Shown here: in pieces, positions 21,398-31,057 of the stretch | Layout: each line of letters begins with the position of its first letter | Numbering within the stretch: position 1 is the stretch's first letter | Source: Chitinivorax sp. PXF-14 | GTDB lineage: Bacteria; Pseudomonadota; Gammaproteobacteria; Burkholderiales; SCOH01 | Direction: 5' to 3' | DNA: 64,000 nt | Assembly: GCF_040812015.1 (NCBI RefSeq) | Contig: NZ_JBFNXJ010000017.1 | Location: 1 to 64,000, forward strand | Notes under the pieces: model-generated | What the model was told of the DNA's origin: nothing | Databases searched by the model: none | What the model saw: only the letters and a program-made list of their open reading frames with translations | Program-made: the position numbers and the translations under genes

Positions 21398-21850
21398 ATG
21401 TTTGACGTATTGGTTTTCCTGTTCGAACAGTATTACCACACCGAATACCGCCCAGACTGGGATACGCTGTCCCGCAAATTGTCGGCAGCAGGCTTCGATG
21501 ATGGTGATATAGATGAAGCGCTCGACTGGCTTGCCGACCTCGACAGCCATAGCCAATGCTATGAAGGCGACTTCGGTTCGACCTCGGGTGTCCGCGTCTT
21601 TGCTGCGGAAGAGTTGTCCAAGCTCGACGCCGATAGCCGGGGTTTCCTCTGTTTCCTGGAACAAGCCGATGCGATTACCCCACAGCAGCGGGAGTTGGTG
21701 ATTGACCGCCTGATGGCACTGAATAGCCGATCGGTCGGCCTTGAACGAACCAAGCTGACAACGCTGATGGTACTCTGGAATCAGCGCCAGCCGCTGGATG
21801 CCCTGCTGGTCGAGGAATTACTGAACCACACGCCGGAGCAAATGCACTGA
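21398..21850 (+). CDS. smg: Smg family protein (DUF494)
   Basis: A 150-residue Smg protein (MFDVLVFLFEQYYH start, acidic helical body). Function unknown, but the dprA-smg-topA order is widely conserved. The start at 21398 matches the family; the open frame upstream overlaps dprA and contains a GGCCGGCATGCCGGCC palindrome that may be a leader hairpin. Confidence 0.92.
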   Translation: MFDVLVFLFEQYYHTEYRPDWDTLSRKLSAAGFDDGDIDEALDWLADLDSHSQCYEGDFGSTSGVRVFAAEELSKLDADSRGFLCFLEQADAITPQQRELVIDRLMALNSRSVGLERTKLTTLMVLWNQRQPLDALLVEELLNHTPEQMH

Positions 21851-21889
21851 TGCACCGCCACACCAGACCGGTGATGCGGGCCCGTCAAT

Positions 21890-21913
21890 AATGCGCTTCG
21901 GGCGCATTTTTTG
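21890..21913 (+). terminator. Rho-independent terminator after smg
   Basis: AATGCGC-TTCG-GGCGCATT forms a hairpin closed by a UUCG tetraloop and is followed by a run of T. It lies 40 bases after smg and ends 8 bases before topA. Confidence 0.85.
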
Positions 21914-21921
21914 TTAATACG

Positions 21922-24213
21922 ATGCCGACAAATCTACTGATCGTCGAATCGCCCTCCAAGGCGAAGACACTGAAAAAATACCTGGGCAAGGATTTCGAAA
22001 TCCTTGCCTCCTACGGCCACGTTCGGGATCTGGTTCCCAAGCAGGGGGCGGTCGATACGGCCAATCAGTTTGCCATGAAGTATCAGGTCATCGAGCGCAA
22101 CCAAAAGCATGTCGATGCCATCGCCGGTGCCGTGAAGGATGCCGACAACATCTATCTGGCAACTGACCCGGACCGCGAAGGCGAGGCGATTGCCTGGCAC
22201 ATCCTGGAAATCCTTCAGAGCAAGAAGCTGCTCAAGGACAAGAACGTCCAGCGCGTCGTTTTCCACGAGATCACACAAACCGCCGTCAAGGATGCGGTTG
22301 CTCATCCACGCACGGTATCGATGGACCTGGTCAATGCGCAGCAGGCGCGGCGAGCCCTTGATTACCTGGTCGGCTTCAATCTTTCGCCGCTGCTGTGGAA
22401 AAAGATTCGCCGCGGCTTGTCGGCTGGGCGCGTGCAGAGCCCGGCACTGCGCCTCATCTGCGAGCGCGAAGCCGAGATTCGCACCTTCAAGCAGGAAGAG
22501 TATTGGACCATCCACCTGGATAGCCACAAGGGTCGCCAGAAGTTCGGCGCTAAGCTGTTTCAGTTTCAGGGCGAAAAGCTCGAACAGTTCAGCATCCCCA
22601 ACCAGCAACGCCACGACGAGGTGTTGGCAGCCATCCGCGCGGCGGGCGACAGCGCGCATATCGTCAAGGTCGACAAGCGCAAGAAGACACGCAATCCAAC
22701 AGCGCCGTTCACCACCTCGACCATGCAGCAGGAAGCCGTGCGCAAGCTGGGCATGACGACCGACCGCACCATGCGGACGGCGCAGCAATTGTATGAAGGT
22801 ATCGATGTCGGCGGCGGGATTGTCGGTCTGATCACGTATATGCGTACCGACTCGGTCAACCTTGCGAACGAAGCCATTGCCGAGATCCGCGACTACATCA
22901 CGACAAACTTCGACAAGGGCTACCTGCCGGCCAACCCGGTCACCTACAAGAACAAGGCGAAGAACGCTCAGGAAGCCCACGAGGCCATCCGCCCGACTTC
23001 CATCAGCAGAACGCCGGAGGCCGTCAAGCCTTTCCTGACGCCAGAACAGTTCAAACTCTACGAGATGATCTGGAAGCGCACGCTGTCCTGCCAGATGTCG
23101 CCGGCCAAGTTCGACACGACGAGCCTCGACATCGCGGTTGGCAGCGACGAAAGTACGCTGTTCAGGGCATCGGGGCAGGTCCTGACCTTCCCGGGCTTCA
23201 TCGCGGTGTATCAGGAAGATGCGGACGACGCCGAGGAAGAAGGCGACGCCCGCCTGCCATTGCTGGAAGTCGGCGAAACCATCCCGGTAGACAAGCTGTC
23301 GGGTGAGCAGCACTTCACCCAGCCACCGCCACGCTACTCTGAAGCGAGCCTGGTCAAGGCGCTGGAAGAGTTCGGCATCGGCCGGCCATCAACCTACGCA
23401 AGCATCATCTCGACGCTCAAGGACCGCGAATATGTGATCCTGGACAAGAAGCGCTTCCTGCCGACCGACGTGGGCGAAGTGGTCAACAAGTTCCTGACCG
23501 AGCACTTCGGCACCTATGTCGATTACAACTTCACGGCAAAACTGGAAGACCGTCTCGACGAGGTATCCAACGGCGAGCGCGAGTGGATTCCGGTTCTCGA
23601 CGAGTTCTGGCAGGGCTTCGACAACCAGGTGAAGGAAAAGCAGAACATTTCGCGCCAGGAGATCACCCAGGAGGCGATCGACGAGGCATGCCCAAAGTGC
23701 TCGAAACCCTTGGCCATCCGCCTGGGCAAGCGCGGCAAGTTCATCGGCTGTACCGGCTACCCGGAGTGCGACTACACCCGTAATCTGAACGAAGATCAGG
23801 CGGCGGCCGAAGAAGCCCCGGCGGTGATCGAGGGACGGACCTGCCCCGAGTGCGACAGTCCGCTGGTCATCAAGCAGGGGCCTTACGGCAAGTTCATCGG
23901 TTGTTCCGGCTACCCCAAGTGCAAGCACATCGAGCCGCTCGAAAAACCGAAGGACACCGGTGTCGTCTGCCCTGAATGCAAGACCGGCAGCCTGATCGAG
24001 CGCAAGAGCCGTTACGGCAAGATGTTCTACTCTTGCAACACCTACCCCAAGTGCAAGTACGCGGTATGGAATCCGCCGGTCAACGAGCCCTGCCCAAAGT
24101 GCGGCTGGCCGATCCTGACCCTGAAGACCACCAAGCGGCGCGGCACCGAAAAGGTCTGCCCGCAAAAGGAATGCGGTTTCACAGAGCAAGTCGAGCCGCC
24201 GGTGACGGCCTGA
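21922..24213 (+). CDS. topA: DNA topoisomerase I
   Basis: A 763-residue type IA topoisomerase, which relaxes negative supercoils. The Toprim domain opens with LLIVESPSKAKTLKKYLG and contains DPDREGEAIAWHI. The catalytic tyrosine is about residue 306, in ITYMRTDSVNL. The C-terminal third has a series of zinc-ribbon repeats with CPKC/CPEC and CTGYPEC/CSGYPKC pairs, ending in a CPKCGWP-type ribbon. The ATG lies just after a terminator, so it must be transcribed by read-through or by a promoter overlapping the hairpin. Confidence 0.97.
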   Translation: MPTNLLIVESPSKAKTLKKYLGKDFEILASYGHVRDLVPKQGAVDTANQFAMKYQVIERNQKHVDAIAGAVKDADNIYLATDPDREGEAIAWHILEILQSKKLLKDKNVQRVVFHEITQTAVKDAVAHPRTVSMDLVNAQQARRALDYLVGFNLSPLLWKKIRRGLSAGRVQSPALRLICEREAEIRTFKQEEYWTIHLDSHKGRQKFGAKLFQFQGEKLEQFSIPNQQRHDEVLAAIRAAGDSAHIVKVDKRKKTRNPTAPFTTSTMQQEAVRKLGMTTDRTMRTAQQLYEGIDVGGGIVGLITYMRTDSVNLANEAIAEIRDYITTNFDKGYLPANPVTYKNKAKNAQEAHEAIRPTSISRTPEAVKPFLTPEQFKLYEMIWKRTLSCQMSPAKFDTTSLDIAVGSDESTLFRASGQVLTFPGFIAVYQEDADDAEEEGDARLPLLEVGETIPVDKLSGEQHFTQPPPRYSEASLVKALEEFGIGRPSTYASIISTLKDREYVILDKKRFLPTDVGEVVNKFLTEHFGTYVDYNFTAKLEDRLDEVSNGEREWIPVLDEFWQGFDNQVKEKQNISRQEITQEAIDEACPKCSKPLAIRLGKRGKFIGCTGYPECDYTRNLNEDQAAAEEAPAVIEGRTCPECDSPLVIKQGPYGKFIGCSGYPKCKHIEPLEKPKDTGVVCPECKTGSLIERKSRYGKMFYSCNTYPKCKYAVWNPPVNEPCPKCGWPILTLKTTKRRGTEKVCPQKECGFTEQVEPPVTA

Positions 24214-24286
24214 CATCATCGTTCCGGCATGTGCCCGTGGCCAGCCGTGGGCGCATGGCCGCAGGGTGGTCTCAACGTAATATCGC

Positions 24287-26911
24287 ATGAACACGATGCC
24301 CCCAAAAGATGCCGCCGCACAGCGAGGCCGAGAGCTAGCCATCTACGAGGCCTATCTCGGGGCGCTCGATACCGTCACCTCGCAACTGCTGGACAGCACC
24401 GAAGACGAAAGCTTCGCCGAGATCGTCCAGCAGCTCGCGGCGACCACCCACTCCGACCTGTGCGTTCTCTACACCAATCTGCGCGATACGGACGACGAAT
24501 CAGCCCGCGTACTCGCATCATGGTCCAGTTCGACCGCCATTGAGGCGGCGCTCGACGGCATCAAGACACTGCACTACTCGGATTATCCCGAGCTGACCGA
24601 TACCTTGCGTGTCGGCATGATCTTCATCCGCGATCGCGCCGATCTGCCGGAACGGGAACGGCTGCTGTTCGCGCGCCACGGTCTGGGCAGCTTGGTCGGC
24701 ATTCCCTTGCTGTCTTCTGGCGACCTCGATGGCTTCCTGCTGTTCGCGGGGCATCGCCCACGCCGCGACTGGCATTCGATCGAGCTGAAGGTGCTGTCGG
24801 CGCTGGCCAACGACCTGGCGATGGCGCTCACCCAGCGCCGGGCGCAGCTCGTCACAAAGGCCAACCAGCGTCGTCTCGAGGCGCTGGTGTCAGTGTCCGA
24901 CGATATGGTGCTCGAGTTCGACGAGCGCGGCGTCGTGGTCAACGTCTGGTCCAGCCACCCCGCCATGCCCAATGCCGAGCTATTGGGCAAGGACCTGAAG
25001 CAGGCGCTCCCCAGCGAAATGGCTGCGGCATTCAGACGCAGCGCCAACAAGCTGTTCCGCAAGGGAGGGGTGGAAACGATCAAGCTTTCCATTCCCATGA
25101 TGGATAGCCACTCCTACTTCCTCGCACGCATGCAGATCGTGCCGGCGGAAAGCGGGGAAGGCCGCCACATCGTGGCGCTGGTGCGTGATGTCACCAGTGT
25201 CATGCAGGAAGAAGCCTGGCAGAAGACCCTGCTCGAGACCCTGAGCCTGCTTGAAGAGGCGATCGTCGATCTGTCGCCGAGTGGCGCCCTGCTGAAAACT
25301 ACGGTCCCGTGGGCCAAATTCCGCGGCATTGAAATCGATGCCATCGAGGAAGATTACGGCTTCGCGCTGACGCACTTCCTGCCCTACGAAGACAGGGAGA
25401 AGCTGCAGCTGGCCATCGACTCGCTGGCGGGCGGTGAGACGCACACGCAAACGGTCCGTTTCAAGATGCCGCGCCCGGACAACGAAAACGCCTGGATAGA
25501 AGCCAAGCTGATTGCACACTGCAGCCCCGAGGGCGATATCAGCAGTCTGCGCGGGGTGCTGCGTGACATCACCACCGCCTATCTGCATGAGCGCCACATC
25601 ACCCAGCTCGCCCTGTTCGACTCGCTCACCCAGCTACCCAACCGCATTCTGCTCGACGATCACCTGCACCAGGCGCTGATCCGCGCCCGGCGCAACAACC
25701 TGAAGGTGGCGCTTGGCTTCATCGACCTCGATCACTTCAAGCAGATCAACGATACGTTTGGGCACTCCGCCGGCGATCGCGTGCTGGTGAATCTCGCCAA
25801 ACAGCTGCGCTCGGTACTGCGCGATATCGACACGCTGGCGCGCTGGGGCGGCGACGAATTTGTGGTGCTGCTACCCGACCTGCCCAACCTGACGCCGCTG
25901 CGCAATATCGCCGAGCGTCTGCGCGAGATCGCGCGGGAAGGCATTTACATCGATGGGCTCGAGACCAAGTCCACCATCAGCATTGGCTTTGCCGTCTTTC
26001 CGGACGATGCGAATGACGATGAATCGCTGATGTCGGCAGCCGACAGCACCATGTTCTACGCCAAATCGCTCGGCCGCAACAACGTGCAGTTCTATAACGA
26101 TGTCGTCCACCTGCGGGCCGATGCGCGTGAGCAGGTGGCGCTTCAGGCCAAGCTCTCCACGGCCATCGAGCGGGCCAAGCTGGAGGTGTATTTCCAGCCC
26201 ATCGTCAATGCCGAGACCAGCTGCGTCGTTTCGGTCGAAACACTGGCACGCTGGCATGACGACCAGGATGGCTGGGTCAGCCCGCAGATCTTCATCCCCA
26301 TGGCGGAACGTCTGGGCCTGATCAAGGAGCTTGGCGATCAGATGATCGACCAGGCGTTTGCGGTGCTCAGGCGCTGGCGTAACGAGGGCCTTTCCCAGAA
26401 GCTGGCGATCAACGTCTCGCGCGCGCAGCTGTTTTCCCAGGACTTTTCTGCCCGAATCCAGCAGCAACTGGCAAGCCATGGCCTCAAGCCACAGGATATC
26501 GAGCTCGAGATCACCGAGAGCATCGCACTGACGGACTATTCGCAACAGATGGTGCACCTGAAGCAGCTGTCGCAGGAAGGCTTTACCATCGCGATCGACG
26601 ACTTTGGCACGGGCTACTCCTCGCTCTCCCAGCTGCACGAGATGCCCGTCGACACCATCAAGATCGATGTCTCGTTCACCTCACGCCTGCACACCGAAGA
26701 GGGTCGGCGCATCGTGCAGGCCATCGTGCAGATGGCCCAGGCGCTTGGGCTGGAGGTAGTGGTCGAGGGCGTCGAAAAGTCGACCACCGCCAGCTTCCTG
26801 CTCGGCCTCGGGGTGAAACGCCTGCAGGGCCACTACTTCGGCAATCCGCTGTCGGCGGAAAAATGCGTCGAGCTGTTGCGGCATGGCGTGTCGTCGTTTC
26901 ATGCCGATTGA
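24287..26911 (+). CDS. Bifunctional diguanylate cyclase/phosphodiesterase (GAF-PAS-GGDEF-EAL)
   Basis: An 874-residue cytoplasmic c-di-GMP enzyme. A GAF domain (about 20-180) and one or two PAS domains (about 190-440) precede a GGDEF domain with intact RWGGDEF and an inhibitory RDID site five residues before it. The EAL domain has ETL in place of EAL but keeps the catalytic set: Asn in AINVSRAQL, Glu in LEITES, the DDFGTGYSS pair, Lys in IKIDVSF, Glu in EGVEKS and Gln in LQGHYFG. Both activities look possible. It may control exopolysaccharide or biofilm genes, as nearby loci suggest. There is no membrane segment, so the signal is probably intracellular. Confidence 0.93.
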   Translation: MNTMPPKDAAAQRGRELAIYEAYLGALDTVTSQLLDSTEDESFAEIVQQLAATTHSDLCVLYTNLRDTDDESARVLASWSSSTAIEAALDGIKTLHYSDYPELTDTLRVGMIFIRDRADLPERERLLFARHGLGSLVGIPLLSSGDLDGFLLFAGHRPRRDWHSIELKVLSALANDLAMALTQRRAQLVTKANQRRLEALVSVSDDMVLEFDERGVVVNVWSSHPAMPNAELLGKDLKQALPSEMAAAFRRSANKLFRKGGVETIKLSIPMMDSHSYFLARMQIVPAESGEGRHIVALVRDVTSVMQEEAWQKTLLETLSLLEEAIVDLSPSGALLKTTVPWAKFRGIEIDAIEEDYGFALTHFLPYEDREKLQLAIDSLAGGETHTQTVRFKMPRPDNENAWIEAKLIAHCSPEGDISSLRGVLRDITTAYLHERHITQLALFDSLTQLPNRILLDDHLHQALIRARRNNLKVALGFIDLDHFKQINDTFGHSAGDRVLVNLAKQLRSVLRDIDTLARWGGDEFVVLLPDLPNLTPLRNIAERLREIAREGIYIDGLETKSTISIGFAVFPDDANDDESLMSAADSTMFYAKSLGRNNVQFYNDVVHLRADAREQVALQAKLSTAIERAKLEVYFQPIVNAETSCVVSVETLARWHDDQDGWVSPQIFIPMAERLGLIKELGDQMIDQAFAVLRRWRNEGLSQKLAINVSRAQLFSQDFSARIQQQLASHGLKPQDIELEITESIALTDYSQQMVHLKQLSQEGFTIAIDDFGTGYSSLSQLHEMPVDTIKIDVSFTSRLHTEEGRRIVQAIVQMAQALGLEVVVEGVEKSTTASFLLGLGVKRLQGHYFGNPLSAEKCVELLRHGVSSFHAD

Positions 26912-27080
26912 ATCGACACCTGCACGCATACATATGCGACGATAGTAATAAGCTATCTATAAGAATGGCCCAAGAGATAGAATCATGGGCCGCTCCATAT
27001 CTCTTTCGTGTCTATACTTCAACAGCCAAATAACTGTTGACGGACTGACCGGTTTCCGGTGCCACTGTGAGGATGCGCAC

Positions 27081-27851
27081 ATGATCTCGCCCCAAGACGA
27101 TACGCCGGACACGATCGTTGGAGTGCCATTCGAATACGACAGAAATATTCGCTCACTGTGTCAGGAATTGCCTGAAACGACGGGAACCACAGAATTGGCT
27201 ACGCAACAACGGGAGTTCAAGATTCGTCTCGCCGACAATGCGGGCCAGCGTAGCTCAGCGAGCATGCTGATCAACAAGATGTATTCCTGGCGTGGCTATG
27301 GCAGCTCCACCTCACTCGACCGGGACCCGAACCGGATCACCCTGCTGGCTTCGGCAGGAGAGTCGACTATTGGCACAATCAGCATCAACTTCGATTCGCC
27401 GATCGGCTTGCTGGTCGACCAGCTCTATCAGGACGAAATCGACAAGCTGCGCGCACAAGGCCGCAGGATGTGCGAATTCATCAAGCTCGCGGTGGATGGC
27501 GACATCCGTTCCAAGCGCGTGCTGGCGTCGCTGTTCCACATTGCGGTGATTTACGCCCGCAATATCCGGAAATTTACCGATATCTGCATCGAGGTCAATC
27601 CGCGCCACGTGAAGTTCTACGAGCGCATGCTGAGCTTCACCCAACTGGGCGAGCAGCGCCTCAACACACGCGTGAATGCGCCCGCCGTGCTGATGGGCAT
27701 CGATCTCGACTATCTGCACACGCTGGCTCGCCACTTCGGCGGGAAGCCCGAGCTGGCTTCGACCGAAAAATCCTTCTACCCATACTTCTTCTCCCCGGCA
27801 GAAGAGGAAGGGATCGCCAACCGCCTCGTTCTGCTCGACCTTCAGGCCTAA
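27081..27851 (+). CDS. FeeM-like N-acyl amino acid synthase
   Basis: A 256-residue GNAT-fold protein resembling FeeM-type N-acyl amino acid synthases and the acyltransferases that accompany PEP-CTERM loci. Supporting segments are EFKIRLADNAGQ at the start of the domain, CEFIKLAVDGDI with the following helix, and a conserved CIEVNPRHVKFYERMLSF near the acyl pocket. Such enzymes join an acyl-ACP to an amino acid such as tyrosine. The start at 27081 is chosen for its GAGG ribosome binding site; the frame upstream has no family similarity I can see. It is the first gene of a five-gene operon, with the next gene three bases away. Confidence 0.8.
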   Translation: MISPQDDTPDTIVGVPFEYDRNIRSLCQELPETTGTTELATQQREFKIRLADNAGQRSSASMLINKMYSWRGYGSSTSLDRDPNRITLLASAGESTIGTISINFDSPIGLLVDQLYQDEIDKLRAQGRRMCEFIKLAVDGDIRSKRVLASLFHIAVIYARNIRKFTDICIEVNPRHVKFYERMLSFTQLGEQRLNTRVNAPAVLMGIDLDYLHTLARHFGGKPELASTEKSFYPYFFSPAEEEGIANRLVLLDLQA

Positions 27852-27854
27852 AGC

Positions 27855-29834
27855 ATGCCGATATTCGAATACCGAGAAGCATTTTCCCGCAACCTGGGGT
27901 GGGTTACCGAAAGCGAGCAGCAAAGCCTGAGAGCCAAGCGCATCGCCATTGCCGGCATGGGGGGGGTAGGCGGCAGCCATCTGCTGACGCTGACCCGGCT
28001 GGGTATCGGCGCTTTCAATCTGTCCGACTTCGACACCTTCGATGTCGCCAACTTCAACCGGCAGGCCGGTGCGATGGTATCGACCCTGGGTAAACCGAAG
28101 GTCGACACGATGCGGGCCATGGCGCTCGACATCAATCCCGAGCTCGATATCCGCATGTTTCCCGCTGGCGTTGACGACAGCAATCTCGACCAGTTTCTCG
28201 ACGGCGTCGATCTGTATGTCGACAGCCTGGATTTCTTCGCCTTCGACGCCAGGAAAAAGATGTTTGCCGCCTGCGCGGCCAAAGGCATACCGGCCGTCAC
28301 CGCGGCCCCGCTCGGCATGGGCACCGCCGTGCTGAACTTCCTGCCCGGCGGCATGACGTTCGAGCAGTACTTCCGCATGGAGGGGCACGATGAATTCGAG
28401 CAGGGGCTACGCTTCCTGCTTGGCTTGGCCCCTGCCCGCCTGCACATGGGCTATCTGGTCGACCCGTCGCGCATCAACCTCGCGGAAAAGCGCGGTCCCT
28501 CGACGATCATGGCCTGCCAGCTTTGCGCGGGCATGGCGGCCACCCAGGCGCTCAAGATCCTGCTGAAGCGCGGCGACGTGGTAACGGCCCCGCACGGCCT
28601 GCACTTCGATGCCTACCGAAACAAGCTGGTACGGACGCATCTGCCCGGCGGCAACGGCAACCCCTTGCAGCGCATCAAGCTCGCGCTGGCACGGCACATG
28701 CTGAAGGCAGCGGCTCAGCCCCGCCTGTCGTACCGCTCGGCGGGTGACGGTGCCAGCGTGCTGGAACAGATTCTGGACCTGGCGCGCTGGGCGCCCAGTG
28801 GCGACAATACGCAGGTATGGCGTTTCGAAATTACCGGCGAATACCGCTTCACCATCCATACCTTCGATACGCGCGATGAGGTGGTGTACGACGTGGATGG
28901 CCGCCCGAGCCAGCTGTCTGTCGGCGCGCTGATCGAGACGCTCGACATCGCGGCCAGCCGCTTCGGCCTGGCCGTTCAATATGCGCGGCGAGGGACGGCG
29001 GAGAACGAAACGAAAAGCCAGTACGACGTCACGCTGGTACCGGCCCCCACCCGCAGCACCAGCGAGCTGTTCGACCAGTTGACGGTACGCAGCGTGCAGC
29101 GACGCCCGCTCAGCACGGCGCCGCTCGGCGCGCAGCAGAAACAAGCCCTGGAATCCGCTCTGGGCGGCCATTTTCGCGTCGAATGGATGGAAGGCTCGGC
29201 GCAACGCTGGAAAGTCGCCCGCATCCTGTTCCGCAACGCCAAGATCCGGTTGACCATGCCGGAAGCCTACAAGGTACATAAGGCGATCATCGCCTGGGAT
29301 GCGCAATACAGCGAAGACCGCCTGCCCGACCAGGCCGTCGGGCTCGACCCCATCGGCCTCAAGCTGATGCGCTGGGCCATGCACAGCTGGGGCCGGGTGA
29401 AACTGCTGAACACCTATTTTGCTGGCACCTGGCTACCCCGCCTGCAGCTCGACCTGATCCCCGGCCTGGCTTGCGCCGCACACTTCATGCTGGTGGCAGA
29501 GCAGGCCCCCCGCACGGTGGACGACTATGTTGAGGCAGGGCGTGCCGTGCAGCGCTTCTGGCTCACGGCCTGCAAGCTGGGCCTGCAGTTGCAGCCCGAA
29601 ATGACGCCGCTGATCTTCGCCAGCTATGTGCGCGCCAACAAGCGCTTCTCGCAGGAAGCGGGGCTGTGGGAGCAAGCCGTCAAGCTGTCGGCCAGATTAT
29701 CCGCCCACGTTGGCGAGCAGACCCTGAACCGGGCGGTGTTCATGGGCCGGATCGGCGCAGGCCCCGCCGCCACGGCCCGCTCGACGCGGCTGCCGCTGAG
29801 CAAGCTGCTCGTCACGCCCACGGCCCCTCGCTGA
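27855..29834 (+). CDS. ThiF/E1-like adenylyltransferase fused to a nitroreductase domain
   Basis: A 659-residue two-domain protein. The N-terminal half (about 1-260) is a ThiF/MoeB/E1-like adenylating fold: nucleotide loop IAGMGGVGGSHLL, then DFDTFDVANFNRQAGA, the family's acidic and Asn-Arg-Gln motif. The C-terminal half (about 290-640) looks like an FMN-dependent nitroreductase (LARWAPSGDNTQVWRFEI and a LIETLDIAASRFGL-type region). The combination resembles Rv1355c-type actinobacterial fusions of unknown function. It could activate a carboxylate or carrier protein and then reduce or dehydrogenate the product. The FeeM-like gene ends three bases before it and the glycosyltransferase begins three bases after it. 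Confidence 0.8.
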   Translation: MPIFEYREAFSRNLGWVTESEQQSLRAKRIAIAGMGGVGGSHLLTLTRLGIGAFNLSDFDTFDVANFNRQAGAMVSTLGKPKVDTMRAMALDINPELDIRMFPAGVDDSNLDQFLDGVDLYVDSLDFFAFDARKKMFAACAAKGIPAVTAAPLGMGTAVLNFLPGGMTFEQYFRMEGHDEFEQGLRFLLGLAPARLHMGYLVDPSRINLAEKRGPSTIMACQLCAGMAATQALKILLKRGDVVTAPHGLHFDAYRNKLVRTHLPGGNGNPLQRIKLALARHMLKAAAQPRLSYRSAGDGASVLEQILDLARWAPSGDNTQVWRFEITGEYRFTIHTFDTRDEVVYDVDGRPSQLSVGALIETLDIAASRFGLAVQYARRGTAENETKSQYDVTLVPAPTRSTSELFDQLTVRSVQRRPLSTAPLGAQQKQALESALGGHFRVEWMEGSAQRWKVARILFRNAKIRLTMPEAYKVHKAIIAWDAQYSEDRLPDQAVGLDPIGLKLMRWAMHSWGRVKLLNTYFAGTWLPRLQLDLIPGLACAAHFMLVAEQAPRTVDDYVEAGRAVQRFWLTACKLGLQLQPEMTPLIFASYVRANKRFSQEAGLWEQAVKLSARLSAHVGEQTLNRAVFMGRIGAGPAATARSTRLPLSKLLVTPTAPR

Positions 29835-29837
29835 TCC

Positions 29838-31055
29838 ATGATGTTGGACGCTCGCCGCCCCAGAATCCTGTTTGTCGCCGAAGCCGTCACGCTGGCCCAT
29901 GTCGGGCGCATGCTGGCGCTCGCCGAGACCCTCGATCGCAGCCGATACGAGCCACTGGTCGCCTGTGACCCGCGTTACCGCATGGCGATCGGCACCCCCA
30001 GCGTTCCGCTGCATGATATCCACACCATTCCCAGCGAGCAGTTTTTCAACGCCCTGGATGGCGGCAAGCCGATCTACCGCAAGCAGGATCTGATCACCTA
30101 CGTCGAGGAAGACCTCAAGCTGATCGAATCCTTCCGGCCGGATGTCGTCGTCGGGGATTTCCGCCTGTCGCTGGCCGCCAGCGCCCGTCTGGCCAAGGTG
30201 CCCTATATCAGCCTCACCAACGCCTACTGGAGTCCGTTTGCGGACATCCGCTATGTCGTGCCGGACATCCCTCCCACACGGATTCTGGGTGTGCGCATGG
30301 CACAAAAGCTGTTCGACCTGGTCAGGCCCCTGGCCTTTGCCCAACACGCCGCCCCGATCAACGGCATGCTGCGCCATTTCAACCAGCCGCGCCTGCCGGC
30401 TGATTTGCGCCACGCCTATACCAACGCCGATTTCACGCTCTATTCGGACATCGCGGAGCTGGTGCCGACACGGCAGCTGCCATCGCACCACCAGTTCATC
30501 GGTCCCGTCCAGTGGGCGCCCAATGTCGCAGCGCCGGCCTGGTGGGAGCGCATCCCGACCGACAAGCCAGTGGTCTACGTCAACCTGGGTAGCTCGGGGC
30601 ATGGAAAATTGCTGCCGGAGGTCATGTCGGCGCTCAGCAATCTCCCCATGACGGTGGTCGGCGCAACCGCCGGCCGCGTCAAACTGGAGCGCCTGGCAGG
30701 AAACGAGTTCGTCGCCGATTTTCTGCCCGGTGATCAGGCTGTGGAGCGGGCCTCGCTGGTGATTTGCAATGGCGGCAGCCCAACCTGCTATCAGGCCCTG
30801 GCCGCCGGCAAGCCGATAATCGGCATGCCGGTGAATCTCGACCAGTACCTCAACATGTCGCTGGTGGAAAATGCCGGTGCCGGTGTCAGCTTGCGCAGCG
30901 GCAAACACTCGATTGCCAATCTGGTCGAGGCGACCACCCGCATCATCGAAACTGGGCGACAGGGCGAGCAGGCTCGCAGGCTGAGCGGGTTGATACGGCA
31001 ATACGATCCCGCCCAGGCCTTCGGTACGCTGCTGACGCGCCTGACCGGTGGGTGA
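29838..31055 (+). CDS. Glycosyltransferase, GT1/MGT family
   Basis: A 405-residue GT-B fold glycosyltransferase like those that glycosylate natural products and lipids with UDP-sugars. The N-terminal acceptor domain opens ILFVAEAVTLAHVGRMLALA. The C-terminal donor site has VVYVNLGSSG and NGGSPTCYQALAAGKPIIGMP followed by LDQ. The usual HGG is NGG here, a variant of the diphosphate-binding motif. No signal peptide, so it acts in the cytoplasm on a product of its operon partners or on lipid acceptors. The GMC gene begins two bases after its stop. Confidence 0.85.
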   Translation: MMLDARRPRILFVAEAVTLAHVGRMLALAETLDRSRYEPLVACDPRYRMAIGTPSVPLHDIHTIPSEQFFNALDGGKPIYRKQDLITYVEEDLKLIESFRPDVVVGDFRLSLAASARLAKVPYISLTNAYWSPFADIRYVVPDIPPTRILGVRMAQKLFDLVRPLAFAQHAAPINGMLRHFNQPRLPADLRHAYTNADFTLYSDIAELVPTRQLPSHHQFIGPVQWAPNVAAPAWWERIPTDKPVVYVNLGSSGHGKLLPEVMSALSNLPMTVVGATAGRVKLERLAGNEFVADFLPGDQAVERASLVICNGGSPTCYQALAAGKPIIGMPVNLDQYLNMSLVENAGAGVSLRSGKHSIANLVEATTRIIETGRQGEQARRLSGLIRQYDPAQAFGTLLTRLTGG

Positions 31056-31057
31056 TC

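Noticed and set aside
26967-26991. Terminator after the GGDEF-EAL gene
   Set aside because: GGCCCA and TGGGCC can pair but the 13-base loop is large and no T-run follows on either strand.
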